Assembly (NCBI GenBank): GCA_033032175.1
Contig: CM065320.1
Location: 15,581,413-15,645,412, forward strand
DNA from: Saturnia japonica
Lineage: Eukaryota; Arthropoda; Insecta; Lepidoptera; Saturniidae
DNA length: 64,000 bases
Direction: 5' to 3'
Below the pieces are notes generated by a model. That model saw only the letters and a list, made by a program, of their open reading frames with translations. It made no database searches and had not been told where the DNA came from. This document shows, one piece after another, positions 31,681 through 41,034 of this stretch. Both the position numbers and the translations under genes were made by a program. Position 1 is the first letter of the stretch. Each line of letters opens with the position of its first letter.

Positions 31681-32351
31681 TTAGCCCATAGAGATACTCT
31701 TTGGTATGATTTTCGTGGAATATTAATTTATAACCGAAAATAAAATAAAAACTATCTGTGTGGTAAACAATTTATAATCTAAAAATGCCGTTGTATTTCA
31801 TGAAATATATAGGCGAAACAAGTTTTAGAAGGAATGCTAGTCGCAAAAGTATATTTATAAAATTCGTATACACGCCACTGGTCCCGTAAAGGAATGAAAT
31901 ATGAAATCCTTTTGTACATCAATTTCGGAACCAATCTGGATACATTGCTGGGTATTATAATTCCGAATACTTCAACGGATGCCTTGGTCTAGACGAAAGC
32001 GTATTGAATTCGACGAGCATATCACGTATAATATAAACTGTATAATCTGCTTTTCTGTTTGTTCATATTACCATTAAATGTAGAAATCGTTATTGCACTA
32101 CATGACCTACATACTTTATTGAATTCGAAGTATACTAACGGATCAAACAATTTCGTTTTTCTAGGTACTTTAAAATTACGTTAGTTGAACGATTGAGAGA
32201 GAAAAAGTGGGGGCGAAGTCCTTCAACCAAAGTTTCAAGTGGTGTTTTTTTATTGTAATTGTCCCATGGCTTTAAACAGTATGCAATATTCATTTTGCTA
32301 TTAAATTCATCCACCATTATTCAAGTAACAATATTTTCATCTATATATTAA
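31681..32351. other. Intergenic, no gene seen
   Basis: AT-rich sequence without recognisable features. Confidence 0.4.
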
Positions 32352-32712
32352 TAGGTACGTGAAGCAAAAACTTTCTACCACTTTTTAAGCGTATTGCGTG
32401 CACGGAAGACTTTGAGATTTGGCATCGATTAAAATTTATATGGGGAAAGGAGTGCAGAAAGCTAAAATTTATCTATAATATCTGTTAATAATATATTAAA
32501 TAAAATAAATTAATACTGCGAATCCCAACCCGATAAGTGCCATTGAACTTAGACCCCCCCAAAATATTGACATTGTCACTCAATGAAAAGTGACAGCAAG
32601 TGATTTAATATTCATTGTTTAGGTTCAACAGCAAATGTCAAAGAGAAAATAGTCTATGATTAATTAGTCGCTAATCTAATTTCGATCATTGGGCGATCGT
32701 TAGTAATAATAA
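32352..32712 (+). repeat. Repeat R-A, unbroken copy
   Basis: It runs from GCAAAAACTTTCTACCACTT to CGATCATTGGGCGATCG. It gives the unbroken order of the family that is split at 23425-24363. Confidence 0.7.
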
Positions 32713-33249
32713 AAACAAGATGTTGGTTAGTAACTTCATAGTGAAGAGTTTGATCACAATGCGCGTACGCAACGTAAAAAATCACTACCATATTTTTTTC
32801 ATTACATAAAAAATACAATAAGTTTGAAAAGCATCGTCAGGTTTCAAGACGAGTTACCGATTTATTTCAAATAATATTTTCTCCGGCATTTCACAAAGTC
32901 TTGTCTCGTGCGACGCTGATAAATTTTATTGGATTACATCATGTTACTGGTGAGCAGGAGAACTGTTATATTCGTGTACGGCGGCCGTTGTAATTCCCTT
33001 TGAACACTTTGTAATTTGTTTCAAATTACTCACCGGTGCGAGAAAACAGCGCGTCGACGCGTCCGCGTTGTGTCTATTGTTTGAAGTTTGAAGTTAATTT
33101 AATACAGAATAAAAAAAAACAATTTCTATAACTCACTATAACGTGATTATGAAATTTGTTTACTTTTCCTTTATAAGCTTCGAGAAAATTGAGGTCAAAT
33201 ATGGTCTGCTAATTCGGTGAATATTCATACTAATATTAATTAATCAATT
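32713..33249. other. Intergenic, no gene seen
   Basis: AT-rich with a GC-rich patch near 33030-33065. Nothing assignable. Confidence 0.4.
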
Positions 33250-33490
33250 AATGGGTTGTTCAGTGGTAGCGTGTGTGGACTCCACGTCGATCGACGTTAT
33301 TTCGAATCACTGCAATGAGTCTGAGCTTTCAGTAAAACATCGTGACAAACCATAGCATGGTGGTGGGGCTTTTTTAATATACGCCTTAAGTTGAAAATCT
33401 GTCTCCAAGCGCGTATATGTATGTTTCGGCAGCTGCACTTGAGAGCTAGGTTCCCCCCTAGGCTTAGCGTGTGATTATCTTGGGTTACAT
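33250..33490 (+). repeat. tRNA-derived SINE-like repeat R-C, reference copy
   Basis: The head looks like a tRNA gene: GTTCAGTGGTAGCGTG at about 33258-33273 resembles a polymerase III A box. TTATTTCGAATCA at 33298-33310 resembles a B box at a tRNA-like distance. The body then follows the family order listed for 22085-22345. A GTTGA repeat lies just downstream near 33550. Confidence 0.6.
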
Positions 33491-33799
33491 CGTTACTTAA
33501 CACCAGATGCGATTGTAGTCATAACGTTAAACCTATAAACGAATAAATAGTTGAGTTGAGTTGAGTGGTAGGTACCTGACCAGGACTCACGCTCTGAGAG
33601 TTCAGTGTTTTTAATAAATATCGCTTGTATAATATTATCCCAATATTCTGAAATAATCTATATATAAGGACAAATTTTTATTTTTCGGGTTCTCAAATAA
33701 TAGGACAGCGCATGAAACTAAAGGCAAATGAATACAACTTTGTCCCGTATGAATTTCAGACACGACTTGAAATATATAGGTATTATTGTCCTCTTCTTT

Positions 33800-33912
33800 A
33801 TTTTATTCGTGGCTGCGTGCCCTCTGCGCTCGCACACAAGTTCAGTGAAGCTGTAAAAGCCGCAACGGCTCCAGGGCCCTTAAGGCCTACAGTGTAGTCA
33901 TATCTAAAAAAA
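33800..33912 (+). mobile_element. Jockey-type LINE tail
   Basis: GAAGCTGTAAAAGCCGCAAC, GGCTCCAGGGCCCTTAAGGC and a short A-run at about 33906-33912 correspond to the reverse complement of the 47220 LINE tail. It is a strongly truncated insertion. Confidence 0.6.
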
Positions 33913-34440
33913 ACTTCTTTACCTACTATTGAAAGAACTCTTTCGTGTCAAATTTCAAGACTGTAGTTCCCTGGGAAGTGCCTTATAAGTTTTTATAATC
34001 GGTAAGCGAGCGAAACTTTTAATTTGAAGGGCCGTATTTCTTAATTGCGTTAGCCTAGGAAACTTTAATACCAATATGAGAGCATTATAGACAAAATATA
34101 ATATAGTTTTTGATATTAATTTTTACTTTGTATCTTAACCTGTTTTCGAGGAAAAGTGCCATGACACAAGGCCAGAAAGACAGAAGAACAATAAAATGAT
34201 CGTATATGGATTCTATGTTTTTAGTTAAAGTTCGGATCCCTAAGTAATAATGGCGATTGGCGATGTGGGATCAATCGACAGTGAGCGCCGAGAAACAGAC
34301 TTCTAAATATCACTGAAAGAAGTGGATAGGCAGCTTATTAAGGCCGGTTGCGACTTGTGTATGTTAGTTACAATGTCATGTCATCTCGCATAGGCTGTTT
34401 GGAGCTATGAGAATACTTTTTTATACTTTATAGGTGCCAC
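33913..34440. other. Intergenic, no gene seen
   Basis: AT-rich sequence without recognisable features. Confidence 0.4.
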
Positions 34441-34449
34441 AATATCACC

Positions 34450-34640
34450 TTGCTGATAAGTGACGATATGTCTCAAAATACCACGCTAAGCCTAGTGGAA
34501 AGACTGGCTCTCAAGTGCATCTATCAGAACACACCTATAGGCCATTGGCGACAGATTTGCTACTTAGAAAATGATCACCACCATACTATAATCTTATCAC
34601 GATGTTTTCCTTCACCGAAAACTCAAGCCCATTGTATGTA
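34450..34640 (-). repeat. SINE-like repeat R-C, reverse, headless
   Basis: CACGCTAAGCCTAGTGGAAA, CTCAAGTGCATCTATCAGAA, ACCATACTATAATCTTATCA and ACGATGTTTTCCTTCACCGA match the reverse of the body of R-C. The tRNA-like head is absent. The open frame here (34450-34752) is repeat sequence, not a gene. Confidence 0.6.
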
Positions 34641-34686
34641 TGGATTTGAAACAAACGTCGATGGACGCAGTTTTTTTAATATTACA

Positions 34687-34745
34687 AAGTTGACAGACAA
34701 GCATACGGCCCGCCTGATGGTAAGCGGTTACCGTAGCCTATGTAC
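34687..34745 (+). repeat. Repeat R-G fragment
   Basis: GACAAGCATACGGCCCGCCT with GATGGTAAGCGGTTACCGTA recurs diverged at 61978-62040 (+) and 63045-63085 (-). It is a short segment common in lepidopteran genomes; its class is unknown. Confidence 0.45.
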
Positions 34746-35196
34746 GTTTTAGTACCTTAGGTATCACTTGCGTGTAGCTGACCTTAAACCCCCTATCTCA
34801 AGAAGCTCTGGAAACCCTACTCACCACAAAAACACAACACAAAGTTATTACGAAATTCTATGTGCGAAATTTCTCTATGCCCTAATTCTCTTTAAGCATG
34901 TTTGTACACTCTAGCGTCTTTGACGCCCCCTACAATTCACCAAGTAATTAAATACCATTGATTTTATGTTCAGAACTGTTAGATTGTCTAACTGATCTAA
35001 TAGAGTTACTTGTAAGAGACAATTAACTGAGGAACATATTCCGTACAAGGTTGCGGTAGAGAGAGGTACACGTGAAGGGCGTATCCTCAGGTGATTTGAG
35101 CATTGGGTCCTTGTACCCGCGCATTAGGAGACATTTACATGCACTAACACGATGCCAATATAAGCTGAGCTGTCCTAGTAATATGCTCATAAGAAC
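34746..35196. other. Intergenic, no gene seen
   Basis: No supported coding or RNA feature. Confidence 0.4.
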
Positions 35197-35333
35197 CAGT
35201 GATGCGCCGGATCCTTAAAAAAGTCTATCCGCGGATACGGACCTCAACTTTTGTACTTTGTTTATTTCCAGTAAGCGTGTGTGATCTAGGACTAGGGTTA
35301 TTAACTCTACTATATAATTATAGTATCTTACTA

Positions 35334-36544
35334 CAAGGTGTCCAGAAAGGGTATCGGGTATTTGTTTTCACGCCATATTTGAAACGGGGCGTCTAAAGGG
35401 TGCGGGGAGGGGTTCGTGGCGTCCGCCATTTTGTGGAACAGTACTCGGGGACGCATCGCGCATTTTGCGTACGAGCGTATTATCGTAATGGTGATTCAAT
35501 AGTGACTGCTCAACGTCTCTATCGTGCGGAATATCGTGCACGCCACGCGCCAAGTGACGATAGCATTAGAAAATGGATCAGGATGTTCGAGAATACAGGT
35601 GCGACAGTTAAAATTCAAAACTCTGGTCGTCCTCGTTCAGTTCGCGATGAAGAAACAATTGAAGAAGTTGAAGCGTCGGTTCGTCAAAATCTGTCTTTAT
35701 CCATCCGAAAGCGAAGCCAAGCGTTGAACATCAAAAAATCGTCTTTACATTCGATTTTAAAGAAAGACTTACATCTAAAAGCCTATAAAATTCAATTGGT
35801 TCACGAATTGAAGGATACGGACTATGCTAATCGACTGAATTTTGCGAACGAAATGCTGCAGCAATTGTCGGTACTGGGCAGTGGAGAATCCGAGACGAAA
35901 GCATGAACGACCCCTGCATAGCCCAAAGGTCGTTGTTTGGGCCGCTATGTCTGCTAAAAGCATAATTGGTCCTTATTTTCATGAAGATCAACGAGGCCGA
36001 GCAATTAATGTGAATAGTGACCGTTATTGCGATATGTAGCGAAATTTTTTGGTCCCAGAGTTGCAGGAGTTTGCAGGTTTCAACTCAAGAACGTGGTTCA
36101 GCAAAATGGGGCCACTTGCCATACCTCAAATGACTCAATGGAAGTTGTTAACGAATTATTCCCTAATAAAGTCATTTCGCGAAGGGGTAACATCAACTGG
36201 CCTCCCAGAAGCCCCAACCTTAGCCCGCTTGACTATTTTGCATGGGGATACCTTAAAAGTAAGGTTTATCAAAACAATCCGACGAATCTAACCCAGTTAA
36301 AGCAAAACATCAGGTCAGAAATGGCAGCAATGTCGATAGCTATGTGTCAACGTGTTATCGCCAATCTTCGTTTCCGTTTAGAAGAGTGCCAGCAACGTAA
36401 CGGTCATCATTTGGATAACATCATCTTTTCCAAATAATTCTCCAATTCATATGCTAATAATAAACAATAAACTTTTTTATTGCATACAAATAATTTTTAT
36501 TTCATTGAACTTACAAATACCCGATACCCTTTCTGGACACCTTG
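35334..36544 (+). mobile_element. Second DD41D mariner-superfamily copy, internally deleted
   Basis: The 1211-bp copy has the same 20-base end CAAGGTGTCCAGAAAGGGTA on both sides and TA at 35332-35333 and 36545-36546. It is 92 bp shorter than the copy at 12225-13527. The difference is fully explained by a 17-bp deletion at the start codon, a 74-bp deletion over the first catalytic site and a one-base loss. With intact ends it could in principle be moved by a transposase made elsewhere. Confidence 0.9.
35436..36437 (+). pseudogene. Dead DD41D transposase
   Basis: This is the relic of the gene found intact at 12332-13411. The start codon is deleted, together with 16 neighbouring bases just before the QYSGTHRA equivalent. 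A 74-bp deletion after the FANEML equivalent (near 35860) removes the segment holding the first catalytic aspartate and shifts the frame. A TAG stop at 36037-36039 replaces a leucine codon. One base is missing near 36098. The second catalytic site reads QQNGATCH instead of QQDGATCH. The last site LSPLDYFAWG is intact. The protein cannot be active. Confidence 0.9.
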
Positions 36545-36576
36545 TATAATAGGCATCCGACTATTAAATTTCTAAT

Positions 36577-36985
36577 CTATACTAATATTATAAAGTTGAA
36601 GAGTTTGTTTGTTTGTTTGGTTGAACGTGCTAATCTCAGAAACTATTGATCCAAATGGAAGCATTATTTGAGTGTTTGATAGCCCATTTATTTAGGAAGG
36701 CTATAAGCTATATAACATCACGCTACGACCAATAGGAGCGGAGCATTAATGAAAAATGTTGCAGTAACGGGAAAGCGCAGTAGCGAGGCCGGTCAGTAGA
36801 TCTACGTTGTAGCATGCCGTGCGGTTGTTTTCCTGGGTTTTTCGTAGATAAAACAAAGAAAGTTTCTGCTCCTTTAGAATTATATTAAAGGTGCCTACGA
36901 CCCACACTGTCTAAACCTCTTTATCTCTCCCTCTCTTTCTCTCTTATGTGACGCAGATGGAGTTGCGCGGGTCAGCTAGTAAAAT
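36577..36985. repeat. Dispersed lepidopteran-type repeat beside the DD41D copy
   Basis: It begins TATACTAATATTATAAAGTT with a GTTT repeat and ends GCGCGGGTCAGCTAGTAAAA, a layout very common in Lepidoptera. The middle holds TATAACATCACGCTACGACC. Non-coding; class uncertain. Confidence 0.55.
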
Positions 36986-37551
36986 ATATAACGGATCAGA
37001 TAGGTATACATCGTGGATGTATATGTGTACCAGTCAGGGCGTATTTCGATTGCATAATACAGCCTCTTTAGGACGGTCTTGATTTAGGACAGGAGATGAG
37101 CCAAGGCGGCCTTTGAACTAGGGTGGCACGTGAATCAGGGCGGCACAATTACGACGGTCACCACCATCACGAGGATTATGTCTGTAGCGATGTGAACAAG
37201 TCCGACGACTCGAGCGAGAATGTTTCTATTACACGTCATAAGAGAGAAAATATCTTTTCGATCGACGCGGAATCCGTACACGCTACCAACTGACCCATCA
37301 TTGCTTTAAGTAGGTAGGGTACCTTTTTTCTCTGAAATTAATGTCACTTAAAAGTATCATTTTTAATTTATTTCTAATATAAGCGTGTTTTAGTATTCAT
37401 TTCGTTGTTTTTTGTATTATCAATTTCATGTGTTCAAAACTGCAACTTTTGAAATTTCATTTAAAGAATAAATATGTTTAAGATCCGTTTAAGATTCGTA
37501 ATAAGTAAAAGGAAATACGGAAACGAGTACGGATTTTTTTCCCTCCTCGTA
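36986..37551. other. Intergenic, no gene seen
   Basis: No supported coding or RNA feature. Confidence 0.35.
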
Positions 37552-37884
37552 TATCCGCGGATACGGATGCAGGTACGGATATCTATCTCATCTCTAGTAA
37601 AAACTCATAATCCACATGCTAAGTAAGCTCTGTCATAAAACGGTATAAAGCAAACATGTAATTTTTTTTCGGTTAAGGTTTTAAAATTTACACAAGTAAC
37701 GCTCCGCGACTTCGTTAGCGTTAATTAAAATATAAAATTTAATAATAATCAATACTCAGTAATAATATAACTTCCATAATAGATATATATCAACAATAAT
37801 TTTATAATTATTAACTATAAATATTATTTACAAAAAAATGAAATGCGTGCCACGCCATTCACATGTGGTACATGTGACACCTTC

Positions 37885-38035
37885 AGAAAAAATTAAAAAA
37901 AACTTCTTTATAAAAATCCTGTACTGTACATACAACAGTGCGTACAAGTCTTGGTCGTCACAGTGTGTGACTCACAACGCTAGGCCAATTTGACGTCAAT
38001 CATAGTCGTGAAAATTAGAACCTGTATTAACCATT
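37885..38035. repeat. Repeat R-F, third copy
   Basis: CTGTACTGTACATACAACAG and CATAGTCGTGAAAATTAGAA follow the same order as at 18890-19080. Confidence 0.45.
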
Positions 38036-38044
38036 TATAATGTA

Positions 38045-38944
38045 CTAGCTGGTGCCCGCGACTTTGTTTTCGTATTATTGGATATACACAGACTGATCTC
38101 GGAACACGATAAAACAAAAAAATCATTGATGGATTTATCACTGTGTGTATGATATTGTAATTATATGCCATTATGAATCCAATATATTAACCGTCCCAAT
38201 AAAACTTCAAAAATAATTACATTCATCCCTTAATGTACCGGACTAGCGGAATTTTTTTTTTAAAAACGTGACACTGTTTTTATTTCTTCCCAAAAGCATA
38301 AAATATATGAATTTTCATATCCCTAATTTGAGACATGATGACTTCTTTATATAAACTTTCATCCAATAATTATTTTCACTACATGTGGGATAAAATAATG
38401 AAGTAATTCGCTTGTAGTAAAACTTTATAGTCCAGATAATTTACAATGGGTATATCGTTTTCTCTTTCTCTCTCTGTATTCTATCTTCTGTTCTTAAAAC
38501 TTATTCTTCAAATGTCTAACAGATTGCGTTTCCTCTTAAAATGTGATATTTTTTAAACCGTTTTAGAAGGTGAAAGTTGATGGTCAAATAAGTAATGGCG
38601 ATAGAATTTGCGATACGAAAACCGTGGCAGTATTATCTTAAAACACAATCGCATAATAAATCATTGTCAGCGGGTCTCAGTTGCAGTGGTAACGTCCATC
38701 TTTTTAATTCCAACCCCTATTTTTCTGAAGCGACGTAACTTAATTAATAAGGTGCAACAAGCTTCCATTTTAGGGGTTTCGCTTGACGTTGGACGAATTG
38801 TCTGAAATTTCGTCCGTTTAATCCGTGTTTTTTTTTCTCACGTTCATACTCTTACTGGATAGACCGTGTTTTTATATGATATAGAGGTTATCATCCATCT
38901 ACGGCCATTTTATTCCTAAATATTAATGAGCTTTTAGACGATCC
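38045..38944. other. Intergenic, no gene seen
   Basis: It opens with CTAGCTGGTGCCCGCGACTT, resembling the head of R-B, but the continuation differs. The rest is AT-rich and unassigned. Confidence 0.4.
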
Positions 38945-39115
38945 TGTTGGCAATAATGCAACAATACTTTTTAAAGATAACCATAGAGTTAGTCTGTTGT
39001 CGTGTACTCCAATATGGTGTCTCTAATGTGTGAATAGTGTAATGTGTCTAAAGCTCTCAATAAATTAAGTGAATACTATTGTCATATAGCCTTATTTGCC
39101 CCCTTAAAACCAATT
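38945..39115 (+). repeat. 5' LTR of the Copia element
   Basis: 171 bp, starting TGTTGGCAATAATGCAACAA and ending AAAACCAATT. It differs from the 3' LTR by one missing 7-base unit (TGTGGTC), one extra C and one G/A change near the end, which implies a fairly young insertion. Confidence 0.88.
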
Positions 39116-39132
39116 GGTTATGGGCCCAGGCA
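39116..39132 (+). other. Copia primer-binding site (initiator tRNA-Met, internal)
   Basis: GGTTATGGGCCCAG directly after the LTR is complementary to the anticodon-arm region of initiator methionine tRNA, as in Drosophila copia, which primes with a half-tRNA. The match is to recalled tRNA sequence. Confidence 0.65.
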
Positions 39133-39341
39133 ATTACGTAGCATAAAAAGTATAATCACGGCGAAGTTGAAATAATTACATATTATATTGAAGCGTCGCA
39201 TGGGCATGGCGGCACGTGGCGGCGAACGAAAAAGAAAATACATACGGTGGCAAGTCGTTGGGTGATTTGCTGTGGAAGCGTCACAAATAATAACTATAAT
39301 ATTATTGTCAACCGGTCGGAGTGTCAAACTAACCTACAAAT

Positions 39342-39850
39342 ATGGAAAACATACAAAAACTAAACGGTAATAATTTCGATACATGGAAATTCCAGTTGCC
39401 AGTAATATTACGAGCAAAGGGTTTATTTGACATAGTAGAAGGACGGGAGCTAAAACCAGAGACACAAAAAGAAAAGGAAATATGGATTGCCAAAGATGGT
39501 AAAGCTCAAGAAATTATAGTTACAAGAATAGAGGAAAGTATTATATCACATATAATCCTGTGTAATACCAGTGCTGAGATGTGGACCAAGCTGCTGACCG
39601 TTTATGAGCATAAATCGAAGATCAGTGTTCATTTATTACAACAAAAATTTTTTAATCTTTCCTTTGATGAACCATTGAGCAAATTCTTCTCTACTATTGA
39701 AACATTAAGGAACCAACTTAAGGGAGCCGGTGAAGAGATGTCTGACAGGATGTTGATGACAAAAATATTATTGTGTTTGCCTGAACGATACAAATATTTT
39801 ATATCTGCATGGGAAAGTGTCAGCGAAGAAAAACAAACACTATCTGAGCT
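39342..39850 (+). pseudogene. Copia gag, first part (cut by the BEL/Pao insertion)
   Basis: The ATG at 39342 opens a Copia-type gag: KLNGNNFDTWKFQLPVILRA at the start, then EMWTKLLTVYE, LLQQKFFNLSF and LLCLPERYKYF. These are characteristic of the capsid domain (UBN2/Retrotran_gag type) in Copia elements. The frame breaks at 39850, where the BEL/Pao LTR begins. The final host codons (TLSEL) join directly to the QVRLLIEEE of the right part when the insertion and one duplicated GAGCT are removed. The open frame continues into the LTR by chance to 39968. Confidence 0.88.
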
Positions 39851-41034
39851 TAAAATGAGCGCGTGCGTGCGCCTACTATACAATGTGCTACGTCAATCTA
39901 TACAGAGCGGGACCGCGCACCGAGGGCGCGAACGCGACGGAAACGATTCCCTCGTACTCTGTATATAACCGACGGCGGATAACACGCTACGGTAACCAGC
40001 TGTCTGGAAACCAGTGCGTGCGAGCCCCTCTCACTACGTGCGACCAACCCTGTTCACACCCGAAACTACTAGGCGTGAAGAGAGCGAAACATCAAGGTAC
40101 ACACACGCAGTGAGGTGCCTGCTGGTAGGCGCGGCGATGACGTAGCACGGAGCGGAATGGACTGGGTCGCTGGCGGGTTGAACTTAGTGAAGATGCGAAG
40201 AAATGACACACAGGCACCACAATAAAATTTGCTGTATTCTTCAAGACAATACACTTTGTTAATACTATATCTTCTGGGTACGGTTTCTTCCAGTTTCTTG
40301 AGTCTTGATTCTTCAGCTTGTGGTACCCGTGTGCGCTCGTTTGCCCCGGTAGAACGCCTTTTATATGGTTTGCCGGAGAGCGAGACGGACGATGGCGTCT
40401 CTATCCGTACTGCTCATTACCAAACTTGGGTGTGGTCCGTTAACCGCGGTAATGCGCAGTGGTTGCAATATTGCTGTCTCTGTCTATTATTATTATTACT
40501 TGTATACGGAATACAATAAATTGTTAATATCTCTAATTACAGTTATTCAATTACAATAAATTACATCATTACAATAATTACAATAATTCACATCAATGTA
40601 GACACAAATACCTATTCAAAAACACTAACTTTAACATTATAGGTTAATAAACACGGGAGATATAAAGCATTAAACATTGCAACCTTAAAACGTCTTGCGA
40701 CTCGTTATATACGCACTATTTGAGCTTACAAACATTATAAAACACATACAGAAGGCTATTTTACTTATATAACACAAAACATTACGTATAACTTTTACAA
40801 AATATGAATTATTGACAATATATGATTTTAGTACTTTAAGTGATTATTTTTATTAGATTACACACATTTTCATGACTTATATACTGTTCTTACATACCTA
40901 CACGCTATAGTAACATATTCATAACATTAGAAACATTTAATTATTGATCGTTCGTGCAAATTATTCATCCTTACAACTTATATTTACAATCGTTATTATC
41001 GTATCATTACGCTTAGGCCTATGCGTCGCTAACA
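39851..41034 (-). repeat. 3' LTR of the nested BEL/Pao element
   Basis: 1184 bp, uninterrupted, lying on the left in window coordinates. It matches 46672-48862 outside the LINE insertion. Open frames within it (for example 39883-40113) are LTR sequence and also appear in the other LTR. Confidence 0.9.

Larger units (their letters stand above)
35197..37596. mobile_element. Possible hAT-like element carrying later insertions
   Basis: The left end CAGTGATG (35197) and, reversed, the right end TAGAGATG (37589-37596) resemble the CAGNGNTG termini of hAT elements. Both are followed inward by TATCCGCGGATACGGA (35226-35241 and 37552-37567). Flanking 8-mers ATAAGAAC and GTAAAAAC agree at six of eight positions. 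No hAT transposase is seen. This is a weak, structural suggestion only. Confidence 0.25.

Noticed and set aside
34450..34752. 100-codon open frame as a possible small gene
   Set aside because: Most of it is reversed SINE-like repeat R-C followed by repeat R-G.
39883..40559. Open frames repeated at 39883-40559 and 46704-47075, first taken for a duplicated gene
   Set aside because: The repeated sequence is the pair of BEL/Pao LTRs; the frames show no protein family features.
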